Positions 7,724 through 13,779 of a stretch of 13,779 nt of DNA are shown here, one piece after another. The stretch's first letter is position 1, and each line of letters starts with the position of its first letter. The DNA comes from Clostridium sp. CAG:343 (GTDB lineage Bacteria > Bacillota > Clostridia > TANB77 > CAG-508). The notes beneath the pieces were generated by a model, which saw only the letters and a list, made by a program, of their open reading frames with translations, searched no databases and was not told the origin of the DNA. The position numbers and the translations under genes were made by a program. The DNA is taken from contig FR888049.1 of NCBI GenBank assembly GCA_000431335.1, positions 1 to 13,779 of the forward strand, written 5' to 3'.

Positions 7724-8593
7724 TTACAATTCTAATATACTTTGTGGATCAACTGTTCTTTCTGAAATTCTTATTTCAAAATGTAAATGTGGTCCTGTTG
7801 AATTTCCTGTACTTCCTACTTCTGCGATTTCCTGTCCTTGTGTTACTTTATCTCCTTGTTTTACGTATAAATTATTACAATGTGCATAAATAATACTAAC
7901 TTCGCCTATTTGAATCTTTAAATGTTTTCCATAATCTCCTTCCTCAGAAGCTAAAACAACTTCTCCATCTGAAGCAGATTTTATTTTTGTTCCTAAATTA
8001 GCAGCAATATCTGTTCCTGTATGGTTTTTTGGAACCCTTCCTGTTGCTGTATCTCTTTGTCCATATTTAGAACTTATAATCCCTTCAATAGGCTTTATAA
8101 AAGTTGTTGTATTCTTTACATTTATAATATCTTGTTCTGACTGAGATAATTCTTTAGTAGTTTCTTCTTTTACATCTGAAGTATTTTGCAAATCTTCTAC
8201 AGCTCCGCCTATTCCATCTTGCGTTGTATTTTCCTCCTGTTCTTTTGTTTGCTTCGGTTGTTCTTGTTCACTATTGTTAACAATTATTTTATTATATTGA
8301 TCTTTTATCGTATTATATAAGTCCATAAAATTGACATCATATGATAATATCTCATTTATTTTATTTATAAAATCTTTTGAAAAAACATATTCACTATTGT
8401 TTATAAAATATATTACTAAATATATTGAAATACATATTAATATTTGTACAATCATTTTTTTTAATAATCTTATGTCTTTTTTTTCATTATTAACACTTAC
8501 AGTTGCAATTTGCTTATCACTCCCTTGTTTTCTTCTTTCATATATTTGCTCAGCTCGTCTTATTTTTTCTTCGACAGACATTGTTCTTTCCAT
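7724..8593 (-). CDS. SpoIVFA-like membrane protein with an intact M23 (LytM) peptidase domain
   Basis: Residues 1-45 are a charged cytoplasmic segment containing IRRAEQIYERRKQG, seen at the start of SpoIVFA proteins. One membrane helix spans 46-64, and a Gln/Glu/Thr-rich linker covers about 105-160. The LytM/M23 domain runs from 166 to 289. Zinc and catalytic residues are all present: H191 and D195 in NHTGTD, H238 in YAHC, and H269 and H271 in HLHFE. In Bacillus SpoIVFA anchors and inhibits SpoIVFB, and its LytM domain is, as I recall, degenerate. Here the domain could cut peptidoglycan cross-links. The first ATG (8591-8593) has GAGGTG about seven bases upstream. The stop codon touches the spoIVFB ribosome site. 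A SpoIIQ-like engulfment role is an alternative. Confidence 0.8.
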   Translation of the reverse strand: MERTMSVEEKIRRAEQIYERRKQGSDKQIATVSVNNEKKDIRLLKKMIVQILICISIYLVIYFINNSEYVFSKDFINKINEILSYDVNFMDLYNTIKDQYNKIIVNNSEQEQPKQTKEQEENTTQDGIGGAVEDLQNTSDVKEETTKELSQSEQDIINVKNTTTFIKPIEGIISSKYGQRDTATGRVPKNHTGTDIAANLGTKIKSASDGEVVLASEEGDYGKHLKIQIGEVSIIYAHCNNLYVKQGDKVTQGQEIAEVGSTGNSTGPHLHFEIRISERTVDPQSILEL

Positions 8594-8625
8594 AAAAAAG
8601 CACCTCTTCCTTAGTTTCTTTGTAA

Positions 8626-8652
8626 ACTATATGTTAGAAAAAGGCATTTTAT
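8626..8652 (-). promoter_or_regulatory. Possible SigE-like promoter before the spoIVFA-like gene
   Basis: On the minus strand ATA (8652-8650) and CATATAGT (8633-8626) are 16 bases apart. This resembles the mother-cell sigma-E pattern ATA-N16-18-CATACAxT with one mismatch in the -10 element. It starts 33 bases before the ATG. Short AT-rich motifs arise by chance in this genome, so confidence is low. Confidence 0.3.
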
Positions 8653-8655
8653 TCA

Positions 8656-9003
8656 CTATCTTATAAACAATATTATACTTTCTATTAAAATAACAAAACT
8701 ACTGATGTATGCATAATTTTTTATTCTATTATATTTTTGTTTTTCTTTTTTATTAGTTATTTCTCTTGTTTTCTTCTTATCTTCTAATTTAGAAATATAA
8801 GTATTGACTAGCATTTCAGCTTCTTTTAATATATAATCATCTTCTCTAGTTTTTGTATCTTTGTTTTCTGTCATCTTTTCTTTTTCTATTTTTTCTACTT
8901 GCTTTATTTTCTTGTTTGTTTTTAATACAATAATTGCTTCTTCTACAATATTAGATGGTAAGTTTTTTAAAACTACCATATTTTTTAATCCTCCTTGATT
9001 CAT
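8656..9003 (-). CDS. Small tail-anchored protein of unknown function
   Basis: I do not recognise this family. The 115 residues begin with MNQGGLKNMVVLKNLPSNIVEEAIIVLK, a helix-like head. A long Lys/Glu-rich, probably coiled-coil middle follows (about 28-92), and a single C-terminal membrane helix at about 97-114 ends in IR. This layout suggests a cytoplasmic protein tethered by its tail. There are two plausible starts: ATG at 9001-9003, with AGGAGG five bases before it, and ATG at 8977-8979, with a second GGAGG ten bases before it that lies inside the first codons. The gene precedes the spoIVFA-like gene by 62 bases and may share its transcript, which would place it with sporulation or envelope functions by association only. 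Confidence 0.7.
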   Translation of the reverse strand: MNQGGLKNMVVLKNLPSNIVEEAIIVLKTNKKIKQVEKIEKEKMTENKDTKTREDDYILKEAEMLVNTYISKLEDKKKTREITNKKEKQKYNRIKNYAYISSFVILIESIILFIR

Positions 9004-9090
9004 TTGTACCTCCTTAAAAATATGTATTTATATTAGTTTTTCCATTTTTTTTAGGCTTATACAAATTATCCATAATTTTACTATTTATTC

Positions 9091-9119
9091 TATATACTCT
9101 TTGCATATGTAACCGTAAA
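9091..9119 (-). promoter_or_regulatory. Weak SigA-like promoter candidate
   Basis: On the minus strand TTTACG (9119-9114) and TATATA (9096-9091) are 17 bases apart, each four of six from consensus. It lies 88 bases before the start of the small tail-anchored protein gene. Confidence 0.25.
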
Positions 9120-9219
9120 CAATACACATGCTATTTTTTAAAAAAAGTTTATACTAACGACTAAAATTGTACTATTATTTTGTTTTTCACATATTATCAT
9201 TAAAATGTAATATTCATTA

Positions 9220-9411
9220 ATTATTTTTTTTAAGTTCATTTATAGTAAAAATAACCTCCCATTTACCAAATCTTTAATTTAATAAAAATCCGATAAACAA
9301 AAGGTCATTTCTACCTTTAACCATATCCAATAAATAAAAAAGTTAGTTGCCTTTTTCCAAAACAGTTTGTAGTTTTTTTACCTGTTTCCACATTGTTTCA
9401 ACGCCATAAAC
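9220..9411 (-). pseudogene. Possible decayed gene fragment, perhaps tyrosine-recombinase-like
   Basis: One minus-strand frame reads 64 sense codons interrupted by two stops (9343-9345 and 9274-9276). The pieces are VYGVETMWKQVKKLQTVLEK plus GN, then LFYLLDMVKGRNDLLFIG plus FLLN, then RFGKWEVIFTINELKKNN. The composition is more gene-like than the surrounding AT-rich spacer. The stretch KGRNDLLFIGFLLN followed by R recalls the RDYLLF..GxNTGLR region that opens the catalytic domain of phage-type tyrosine recombinases. No start or ribosome site is left, and neither catalytic residues nor att sites are visible. The match is by eye, and chance is a serious alternative. Confidence 0.25.
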
Positions 9412-9486
9412 TCACGAATTTATCGGTATAATGAAAATATTTCACTATTTTTGTAACATTTGGTGCTCTATGATTACACATGATTT

Positions 9487-10308
9487 TTACGCACTTTTTA
9501 ATTCTAAGCGTAATTTATCTGCAATCATTGCTATAAATTCTGAATTTGTTGGTTTTCCTTTAGCAGCTGAAATAGTATATCCAAAAATACTTTCAACAGC
9601 TTCTTGTTGTCCTCTTCCCCATGCTACTTCTATCGCATGACGAATAGCTCTTTCAACACGACTTGGTGTTGTATTAAATTTATATGCTATTTTAGGATAC
9701 AAACTTTTTGTTATTTGATTAATAACATCAATATCATTAACTACCATCATAATTGCTTCTCTTAAATATTGATACCCTTTAATATGAGCTGGAACACCTA
9801 CTTCGTGAATAATATTTGTAACTAAAGCTTCTAGGTTCTCCTCTTTTTTACTTTCTTCCCTTGAGATATCAATATATTGCTGTTTAGTTGTTTCCTTTGC
9901 TATAAAATTATTTGTATTCTGACTTGGTTTAAAAAATTTTATTTCTCTTATTCTTTTCATCAACAATTCTATATCAAAAGGTTTTACCACATAATATTCA
10001 GCACCTAATGCTATTGCTTTTTGAGTTATTTTATCTTGTCCTACAGCTGATAACATAATACAAATTGGTTTTTTATTAATTTGCATTGTACTTATTTTTT
10101 CTAAAACCCCCAATCCATCTAAATGTGGCATTATTACATCTAATAAAACTACATCTGGAGTAATATCTTGCATTATTTCTATTGCCTCTTCTCCATCTCT
10201 TGCCATTCCTACTACTTGCATATCATCTTGGGCATTTATGTAAGTTGATAATGTATGACTAAACTCTTGATTATCATCTGCTATTAAAACAGAAACTTTT
10301 TCTTTCAT
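9487..10308 (-). CDS. spo0A: Spo0A, master response regulator of sporulation
   Basis: A phosphorylation-activated transcription factor that binds 0A boxes (TGTCGAA) to start sporulation. Receiver residues are D11 and D12 (acidic pocket), D57 in VVLLDVIMPHLDG (phosphorylation site), S87 and K109 in YVVKPFD. A variable linker spans about 128-160. The C-terminal effector domain carries the Spo0A-specific LVTNIIHEVGVPAHIKGYQYLREAI, then the DNA-recognition helix SRVERAIRHAIEVAWGRG and a conserved GYTISAAKGKPTNSEFIA end. All key positions are intact and the length of 273 is normal. AGGAGG precedes the ATG by six bases. A consensus promoter and a palindrome lie just upstream. The usual upstream neighbour spoIVB is absent; yigZ is there instead. 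Confidence 0.98.
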   Translation of the reverse strand: MKEKVSVLIADDNQEFSHTLSTYINAQDDMQVVGMARDGEEAIEIMQDITPDVVLLDVIMPHLDGLGVLEKISTMQINKKPICIMLSAVGQDKITQKAIALGAEYYVVKPFDIELLMKRIREIKFFKPSQNTNNFIAKETTKQQYIDISREESKKEENLEALVTNIIHEVGVPAHIKGYQYLREAIMMVVNDIDVINQITKSLYPKIAYKFNTTPSRVERAIRHAIEVAWGRGQQEAVESIFGYTISAAKGKPTNSEFIAMIADKLRLELKSA

Positions 10309-10328
10309 TTTTTACCTCCTATAATCTT

Positions 10329-10345
10329 CTGTAAATTTTTTACAG
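10329..10345 (-). promoter_or_regulatory. Perfect palindrome at the predicted spo0A transcription start
   Basis: CTGTAAA and TTTACAG flank a 3-base centre, 5 bases beyond the -10 element at 10351-10356. It overlaps or immediately follows the expected start point, so it could be a repressor operator or a 5'-end hairpin of the mRNA. I do not recognise the cognate regulator. Confidence 0.4.
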
Positions 10346-10350
10346 TTTCG

Positions 10351-10379
10351 ATTATAGTCCTTTATTTTATCATTTTCAA
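10351..10379 (-). promoter_or_regulatory. SigA-type promoter of spo0A
   Basis: On the minus strand TTGAAA (10379-10374) and TATAAT (10356-10351) are separated by 17 bases. The -10 is perfect and the -35 has one mismatch. It begins 43 bases before the spo0A ATG. I found no clear sigma-H pattern in the same stretch. Confidence 0.8.
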
Positions 10380-10424
10380 GAGTTTATGGTAATTTTTTCC
10401 ATTTTGTTTATAAAAGCACTATTT

Positions 10425-11057
10425 TTATATACTTTTCGTTATGTATTTTTTAGATAATTCTTTTATATTTTTTAGATTCACATTTTTTGACTTAAAATCT
10501 TCTATTAATTTTTGTTTTACTTCTTCTTCTAGTTCTATTTTACAAATAATACTCTCTTTGTACTGAAAATCCACAATACTTATTTTGTTATTTCTACAAT
10601 AATATTTAAAATTTTCTAATTCACTATATTCTAATTCTATCTCTAACTCTTCTCCAAAACATTTCTTAATAATCGAACATTTATCTATTGCTTGCAATAA
10701 ACTAGCTGAATAAGCTCTTACTAATCCTCCTGTTCCAAGCAAAATACCTCCAAAATATCTAGTTACTATAATTAATACATTTGCTAAATTATTCTTTTGT
10801 AAAATATTTAACATAGGTGCTCCTGCTGTCCCTGATGGTTCTCCATCATCACTAGATCTCTCAATTATATTTCCATCTTCTATAACTCTATACGCTATAC
10901 AATTATGTCTAGCATCAAAATATTTTCTTTTTATTTCTTTTATAATCTTCTCCGCTTCCTCACTATTTTCTACATAAAATAAATTAGCTATAAACTTAGA
11001 TTTTTTCTCAGTAATTTCTGATTGAACACTTTCTGCAATTGTTATAAATTCTCTCAT
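10425..11057 (-). CDS. yigZ: YigZ/IMPACT family protein (UPF0029 plus C-terminal DUF1949-like domain)
   Basis: The 210 residues match the YigZ/IMPACT family, whose biochemical function in bacteria is unsettled; the eukaryotic relative binds GCN1 and affects translation control. The N-terminal domain carries FDARHNCIAY (47-56), the signature SSDDGEPSGTAGAP (68-81) and RYFGGILLGTGGLVRAY (100-116). The last 70 or so residues form a beta-alpha domain like the second domain of YigZ. The gene starts with ATG at 11055-11057; AAGGAG lies about 13 bases upstream, slightly long spacing. A perfect 0A box stands in the 47-base gap before it. It ends about 117 bases before spo0A, which has its own promoter, so joint transcription is possible but not required. 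Confidence 0.92.
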   Translation of the reverse strand: MREFITIAESVQSEITEKKSKFIANLFYVENSEEAEKIIKEIKRKYFDARHNCIAYRVIEDGNIIERSSDDGEPSGTAGAPMLNILQKNNLANVLIIVTRYFGGILLGTGGLVRAYSASLLQAIDKCSIIKKCFGEELEIELEYSELENFKYYCRNNKISIVDFQYKESIICKIELEEEVKQKLIEDFKSKNVNLKNIKELSKKYITKSI

Positions 11058-11081
11058 TTAATTTTTGTATCTCCTTAAAAT

Positions 11082-11088
11082 TTCGACA
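11082..11088 (-). promoter_or_regulatory. Perfect Spo0A-box sequence upstream of yigZ
   Basis: The minus strand reads TTTTGTCGAAAT, containing the exact heptamer TGTCGAA, in the 47-base spacer between the flavoprotein gene and yigZ, two genes from spo0A itself. By base composition about one such heptamer is expected by chance in a window of this size, so it is only a candidate site. Confidence 0.4.
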
Positions 11089-11104
11089 AAATGAATAGGA
11101 CAAA

Positions 11105-12364
11105 CTAGACCTGTCCCTCATGTGTCATACCTGCAACATATCCTGTTGAATATGCTATTTGCAAATTAAATCCTCCTGTATATGCATCTACATCAATAAT
11201 TTCCCCTGCAAAATATAGTCCTTTTATTTTTTTGGATTCCATTGTTTTAGGATTTATTTCTTTTATATTAATTCCTCCACTTGTTATTATTGCCTCTTCA
11301 ATAGGTCTAAATCCTTTTATTTCAATTATGAACTCTTTTAATAATTTTACCAATCTTCTTCTTTCTTCTTTTGTAATTTCATTTACTTTTTTATTAGGAT
11401 TTATACTACTTTTATTTATTATTGGTTGAATAAGTTTTTGTGGTAATAATTTATTTAGACTATTTTTAAATTGTTTATTGTTTTCTTTTCTAAAGTCCCT
11501 TAATACTCTTTCATCTAATTTTTCTTCTGTTAAAGCTGGTTTCAAATCAATTTTTAATATAATTTTTCTGTTTTTTAATTTTTCTTCTATTTTTTTATAT
11601 CTTACTAAATGTGCTGAACTACTCAATATTGTTGGACCTGATACTCCAAAATGTGTAAACATCATTTCTCCAAAATCTTCATAGATATTTTTTTTAGTTT
11701 CTATATCTTCTAATTGTATTTTTATATTTCTCAAGCTTAATCCTTGTAGTTCTTTACACATATCTCTATTATAGCTTTCTAATGGCACAAGTGATGGTTG
11801 TATTTTTGTTATTGTGTGTCCTAATTTTTTCACTAATTCATATCCATCTCCTGTTGAACCTGTTAAAGGATAGCTTTTTCCTCCTGTTGCAAGTATAATT
11901 TTATCTGCTTTTATTTTTGTACCTTCTGCAATTACACCTATTATTTGGCTATTTTCTACCAAAATTTCTTCTACTTGTGTATTACATTTTACTTTTATTC
12001 CTAATTCTTTTATTTTTTTTGAAAAACATTTTAAAACATCTAGTGATTTATCTGTAACTGGAAAAATTCTATTTCCACGTTCTTCTTTTACTTCTAATCC
12101 TTCTTCTTTCAAAAAATTAATTATATCTTGATTTGTAAATTGCTTATAACAACTATATAAAAACATACCATTTCCTGGAGTATTTTTTATAAATTCATCC
12201 ATGTCTAAAGAAGATGTAATGTTACATCTTCCTTTTCCTGTAATTAATAATTTTCTTCCTAATGATTGCATTTTTTCTAAAAGAATAACTTCATTTCCAT
12301 CTTGAGCCGAAGATATCGCTGCCATCATTCCAGCAGGTCCTCCTCCTATTACAATTACTTTCAT
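11105..12364 (-). CDS. NAD(P)/FAD-dependent oxidoreductase, HI0933/BaiN-like family
   Basis: A flavoprotein of the HI0933 family. The N-terminal dinucleotide-binding motif is VIGGGPAGMMAA (5-16), with the acidic ribose-binding end at LLEK (28-31). The family signature GRKLLITGKGRCNITS follows (36-51), then ATGGKSYPLTGSTGDGY in the middle. The C-terminal FAD site is FAGEIIDVDAYTGGFN followed by LQIAYSTGYVAG. The 419-residue length is normal. Members are often labelled BaiN or aminoacetone oxidase-like, but the true substrate of most, including this one, is unknown, and nothing here indicates bile-acid metabolism. The start is ATG at 12362-12364 with AAGGGA upstream. It lies 52 bases after the PLP-enzyme gene and is probably co-transcribed. 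A weak GGACA/TGTCC hairpin overlaps its stop codon (11098-11116). Confidence 0.9.
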   Translation of the reverse strand: MKVIVIGGGPAGMMAAISSAQDGNEVILLEKMQSLGRKLLITGKGRCNITSSLDMDEFIKNTPGNGMFLYSCYKQFTNQDIINFLKEEGLEVKEERGNRIFPVTDKSLDVLKCFSKKIKELGIKVKCNTQVEEILVENSQIIGVIAEGTKIKADKIILATGGKSYPLTGSTGDGYELVKKLGHTITKIQPSLVPLESYNRDMCKELQGLSLRNIKIQLEDIETKKNIYEDFGEMMFTHFGVSGPTILSSSAHLVRYKKIEEKLKNRKIILKIDLKPALTEEKLDERVLRDFRKENNKQFKNSLNKLLPQKLIQPIINKSSINPNKKVNEITKEERRRLVKLLKEFIIEIKGFRPIEEAIITSGGINIKEINPKTMESKKIKGLYFAGEIIDVDAYTGGFNLQIAYSTGYVAGMTHEGQV

Positions 12365-12416
12365 ATAGTTCCCTTCTTTAATTTAAATATAATTTCTATT
12401 TTAAATTAATAATATT

Positions 12417-13649
12417 TTATTTTTCCATATATTCTATAGCTTTTAATATTCCCATTTTTCCATATTCATAAGTAAGTCCTCCTTGCATATACGCAATATA
12501 TGGTGGTCTAATTGGACCGTCACAACTAAGTTCTATCGTTGATCCTTGTGTAAAAGTTCCAGCTGCCATAATTACTTTGTCTTCATATCCTCCCATATCT
12601 CCTGGATATGGGATCACTTTAGAATCAATTGGTGATCCCATTTGAATTCCTTGGCAAAATTTCACTAATTTTTCTTCTGTTCCTAATGCAATTGTTTGAA
12701 CAATATCTGCTCTTTCTTCATCAAATTTTGGTTCTACTTGATATCCTAACTCTTCTAAAATTCTACTAGCAAATACTGCTGTTTTTATACTACTTGCTAC
12801 AACAGATGGAGCAAAAAATAGACCTTTTAATAATAAAGTGTTTTGATTTAATGATGGCCCTATCTCTTTTCCAATGCCAGGAGATGTTAATCTTTCTGCA
12901 CATAATTCAATTAATTCTCTTTTCCCTACAATATATGCACCAGAAGTAGCAATTCCAGCTCCTAAATTTTTCATTAAAGAACCTACTGCAATATCTGCTC
13001 CTACTTCAATTGGCTCTCTATCTTGTACAAATTCTCCATAGCAATTATCTACCATTATAATAACATCTTTATTAACCTCTCTAATAGCTTTAATTACTTT
13101 TTCTATTTTTTCAATAGTTAAACTCTTTCTTGTTGAATATCCTCTAGATCTCTGTATTTCTATTAACTTTACATCGTTTTTAGTTAATCTATTTATAATT
13201 TCTTTAATATTAAAATCATTTTCTATTAATTCTATTTGTTCATATTTTATACCAAATTCTTTTAAAGAACTTTTGCTATTCCCTGAGATTCCAATTACTG
13301 TTTGCAAAGTATCATAAGGCTCTCCTGTTATACTAAGCATAGTATCTCCTGGTCTTAGCAAAGCCGATAAAGTCACAGCTAATGCATGTGTACCTGAGAT
13401 TAATTGTGTTCTAACTAAAGCATCTTCTGCTTTAAATATATTGCTATATATTTCTTCTATTTTGTTTCTTCCAGGCTCATCTATTCCATAACCTGTTGAT
13501 GAATTAAAATGTGCTTCTTGTAGATCACATTTCCAAAAAGCTTCTAATACTTTTTTACTATTTTTTTCACAATTTATTTGAATTTTTTCAAATATTGGTC
13601 TTATATCTTTTTCTACTTGTTCTGTTATTTCTTTTAATCTATTATCCAT
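12417..13649 (-). CDS. PLP-dependent methionine gamma-lyase family protein (YnbB / aluminium-resistance type)
   Basis: This fold-type I PLP enzyme belongs to the family annotated as methionine gamma-lyase family or aluminium resistance protein, with YnbB in B. subtilis as a relative. FNSSTGYGIDEPGR (48-61) opens the catalytic core, and SGTHA (85-89) contacts the cofactor phosphate. D201 in IMVDNCYGEF likely pairs with the pyridine nitrogen. K227 in VGSLMKNLGAG is the expected Schiff-base lysine. The end contains QGSTIELSCDGPIRPPYIAYMQGGLTYE, split here into its two conserved halves QGSTIELSCDGP and RPPYIAYMQGGL. The 410-residue length is normal. ATG at 13647-13649 follows AAGGA by seven bases. 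The exact reaction is not known with certainty. miaA, hfq or lexA, frequent neighbours in other Firmicutes, are not in the visible flank. Confidence 0.92.
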   Translation of the reverse strand: MDNRLKEITEQVEKDIRPIFEKIQINCEKNSKKVLEAFWKCDLQEAHFNSSTGYGIDEPGRNKIEEIYSNIFKAEDALVRTQLISGTHALAVTLSALLRPGDTMLSITGEPYDTLQTVIGISGNSKSSLKEFGIKYEQIELIENDFNIKEIINRLTKNDVKLIEIQRSRGYSTRKSLTIEKIEKVIKAIREVNKDVIIMVDNCYGEFVQDREPIEVGADIAVGSLMKNLGAGIATSGAYIVGKRELIELCAERLTSPGIGKEIGPSLNQNTLLLKGLFFAPSVVASSIKTAVFASRILEELGYQVEPKFDEERADIVQTIALGTEEKLVKFCQGIQMGSPIDSKVIPYPGDMGGYEDKVIMAAGTFTQGSTIELSCDGPIRPPYIAYMQGGLTYEYGKMGILKAIEYMEK

Positions 13650-13677
13650 TTTTCATTCCTTTCATGTTAATGCTTAT

Positions 13678-13706
13678 ATTTTACAATATTTTCGTACTTT
13701 TTGCAA
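13678..13706 (-). promoter_or_regulatory. SigA-type promoter of the PLP-enzyme gene
   Basis: On the minus strand TTGCAA (13706-13701) and TAAAAT (13683-13678) are exactly 17 bases apart, with two and one mismatches from consensus. It lies 29 bases before the start codon and would serve the PLP enzyme, the flavoprotein and possibly yigZ. Confidence 0.7.
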
Positions 13707-13779
13707 ACTTATCATTTTTAAGTTTAGATTTTTTTTGGCAAGAGGGGATATATCCATAATTTAAATAATAAATATTATT

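Larger units (their letters stand above)
9004..9486. other. Intergenic region downstream of spo0A
   Basis: This stretch of 483 bases has no intact gene. It holds a possible decayed reading frame (9220-9411) and a weak promoter candidate for the small tail-anchored protein (9091-9119). It also has a 6-bp hairpin, AAAGGT (9300-9305) with ACCTTT (9313-9318), followed on the minus strand by a U-rich run that could end spo0A transcription. A 33-codon minus-strand frame at about 9146-9247 has GGGAGG 15 bases upstream, too far to be convincing. I recognise no riboswitch. Confidence 0.5.

Noticed and set aside
8570..8576. A second exact Spo0A-box heptamer.
   Set aside because: It falls within codons 6-8 of the spoIVFA-like gene (Ser-Val-Glu) and about one chance match is expected in the window.
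9290..9426. Inverted 8-mers CCGATAAA (9290-9297) and TTTATCGG (9419-9426) that might bound a miniature element.
   Set aside because: Similarity ends after eight bases, no target duplication is seen, and such a pair is expected by chance in a region this long.
12609..12640. Perfect 9-bp inverted repeat TGGGATCAC...GTGATCCCA with a 14-base spacer.
   Set aside because: It lies inside the PLP-enzyme gene over a conserved protein segment (MGSPIDSKVIP), which explains the sequence; no regulatory role is indicated.
13684..13759. A 27-codon minus-strand frame starting MDISPLAKKN upstream of the PLP-enzyme gene.
   Set aside because: It has no ribosome binding site and runs through the predicted promoter, so it is more likely non-coding leader DNA.

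Overview
The window is AT-rich (roughly 70% A+T by eye) and uses strong AGGAGG-type ribosome binding sites. It carries spo0A, a spoIVFA/spoIVFB-like pair and a GerS-like gene next to minD, minE and rodA. This points to an endospore-forming, low-GC member of the Clostridia, probably a little-studied one. No species is claimed.

Layout: the left edge holds the 3' part of a plus-strand HD-GYP phosphohydrolase gene (1-687). A hairpin at 708-753 separates it from thirteen genes that all lie on the minus strand and are read from right to left. In transcription order these are: a PLP-dependent methionine gamma-lyase-family protein (13649-12417), a HI0933/BaiN-type flavoprotein (12364-11105), a YigZ/IMPACT protein (11057-10425), Spo0A (10308-9487), a 483-base gap with a possible decayed gene, a small tail-anchored protein (9003-8656), a SpoIVFA-like M23 peptidase (8593-7724), a SpoIVFB-like M50 protease (7712-7044), a pilin-like protein fused to an FGE/C-type-lectin-like domain (7010-5706), MinD (5425-4631), MinE (4605-4069), RodA (4048-2942), DusB (2901-1930), a GerS/LolA-like anchored protein (1809-1207) and the RNase toxin EndoA/MazF (1125-775).

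Transcription units inferred from spacing and signals: spoIVFA-spoIVFB-pilin/FGE, closed by a hairpin at 5648-5685; minD-minE-rodA-dusB, from a near-consensus promoter at 5470-5498 to a hairpin at 1895-1920; gerS-like then endoA; spo0A from its own consensus promoter at 10351-10379; and the right-hand metabolic genes from a promoter at 13678-13706.

Themes: cell division and elongation (MinD, MinE, RodA) sit next to sporulation control (Spo0A, SpoIVFA/B-like, GerS-like), as in the classical min-spoIVF clusters of Firmicutes. The locus departs from that pattern in several ways. minC is missing, MinE has a charged tail about as long as the normal protein, a pilin/lectin-like fusion gene lies between spoIVFB and minD, EndoA has no adjacent antitoxin, and the spoIVFA-like protein keeps all its M23 zinc ligands. 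I found no CRISPR array, tRNA, rRNA or intact mobile element. I cannot identify a complete new system; the pilin-lectin fusion and the altered Min module are the best leads.
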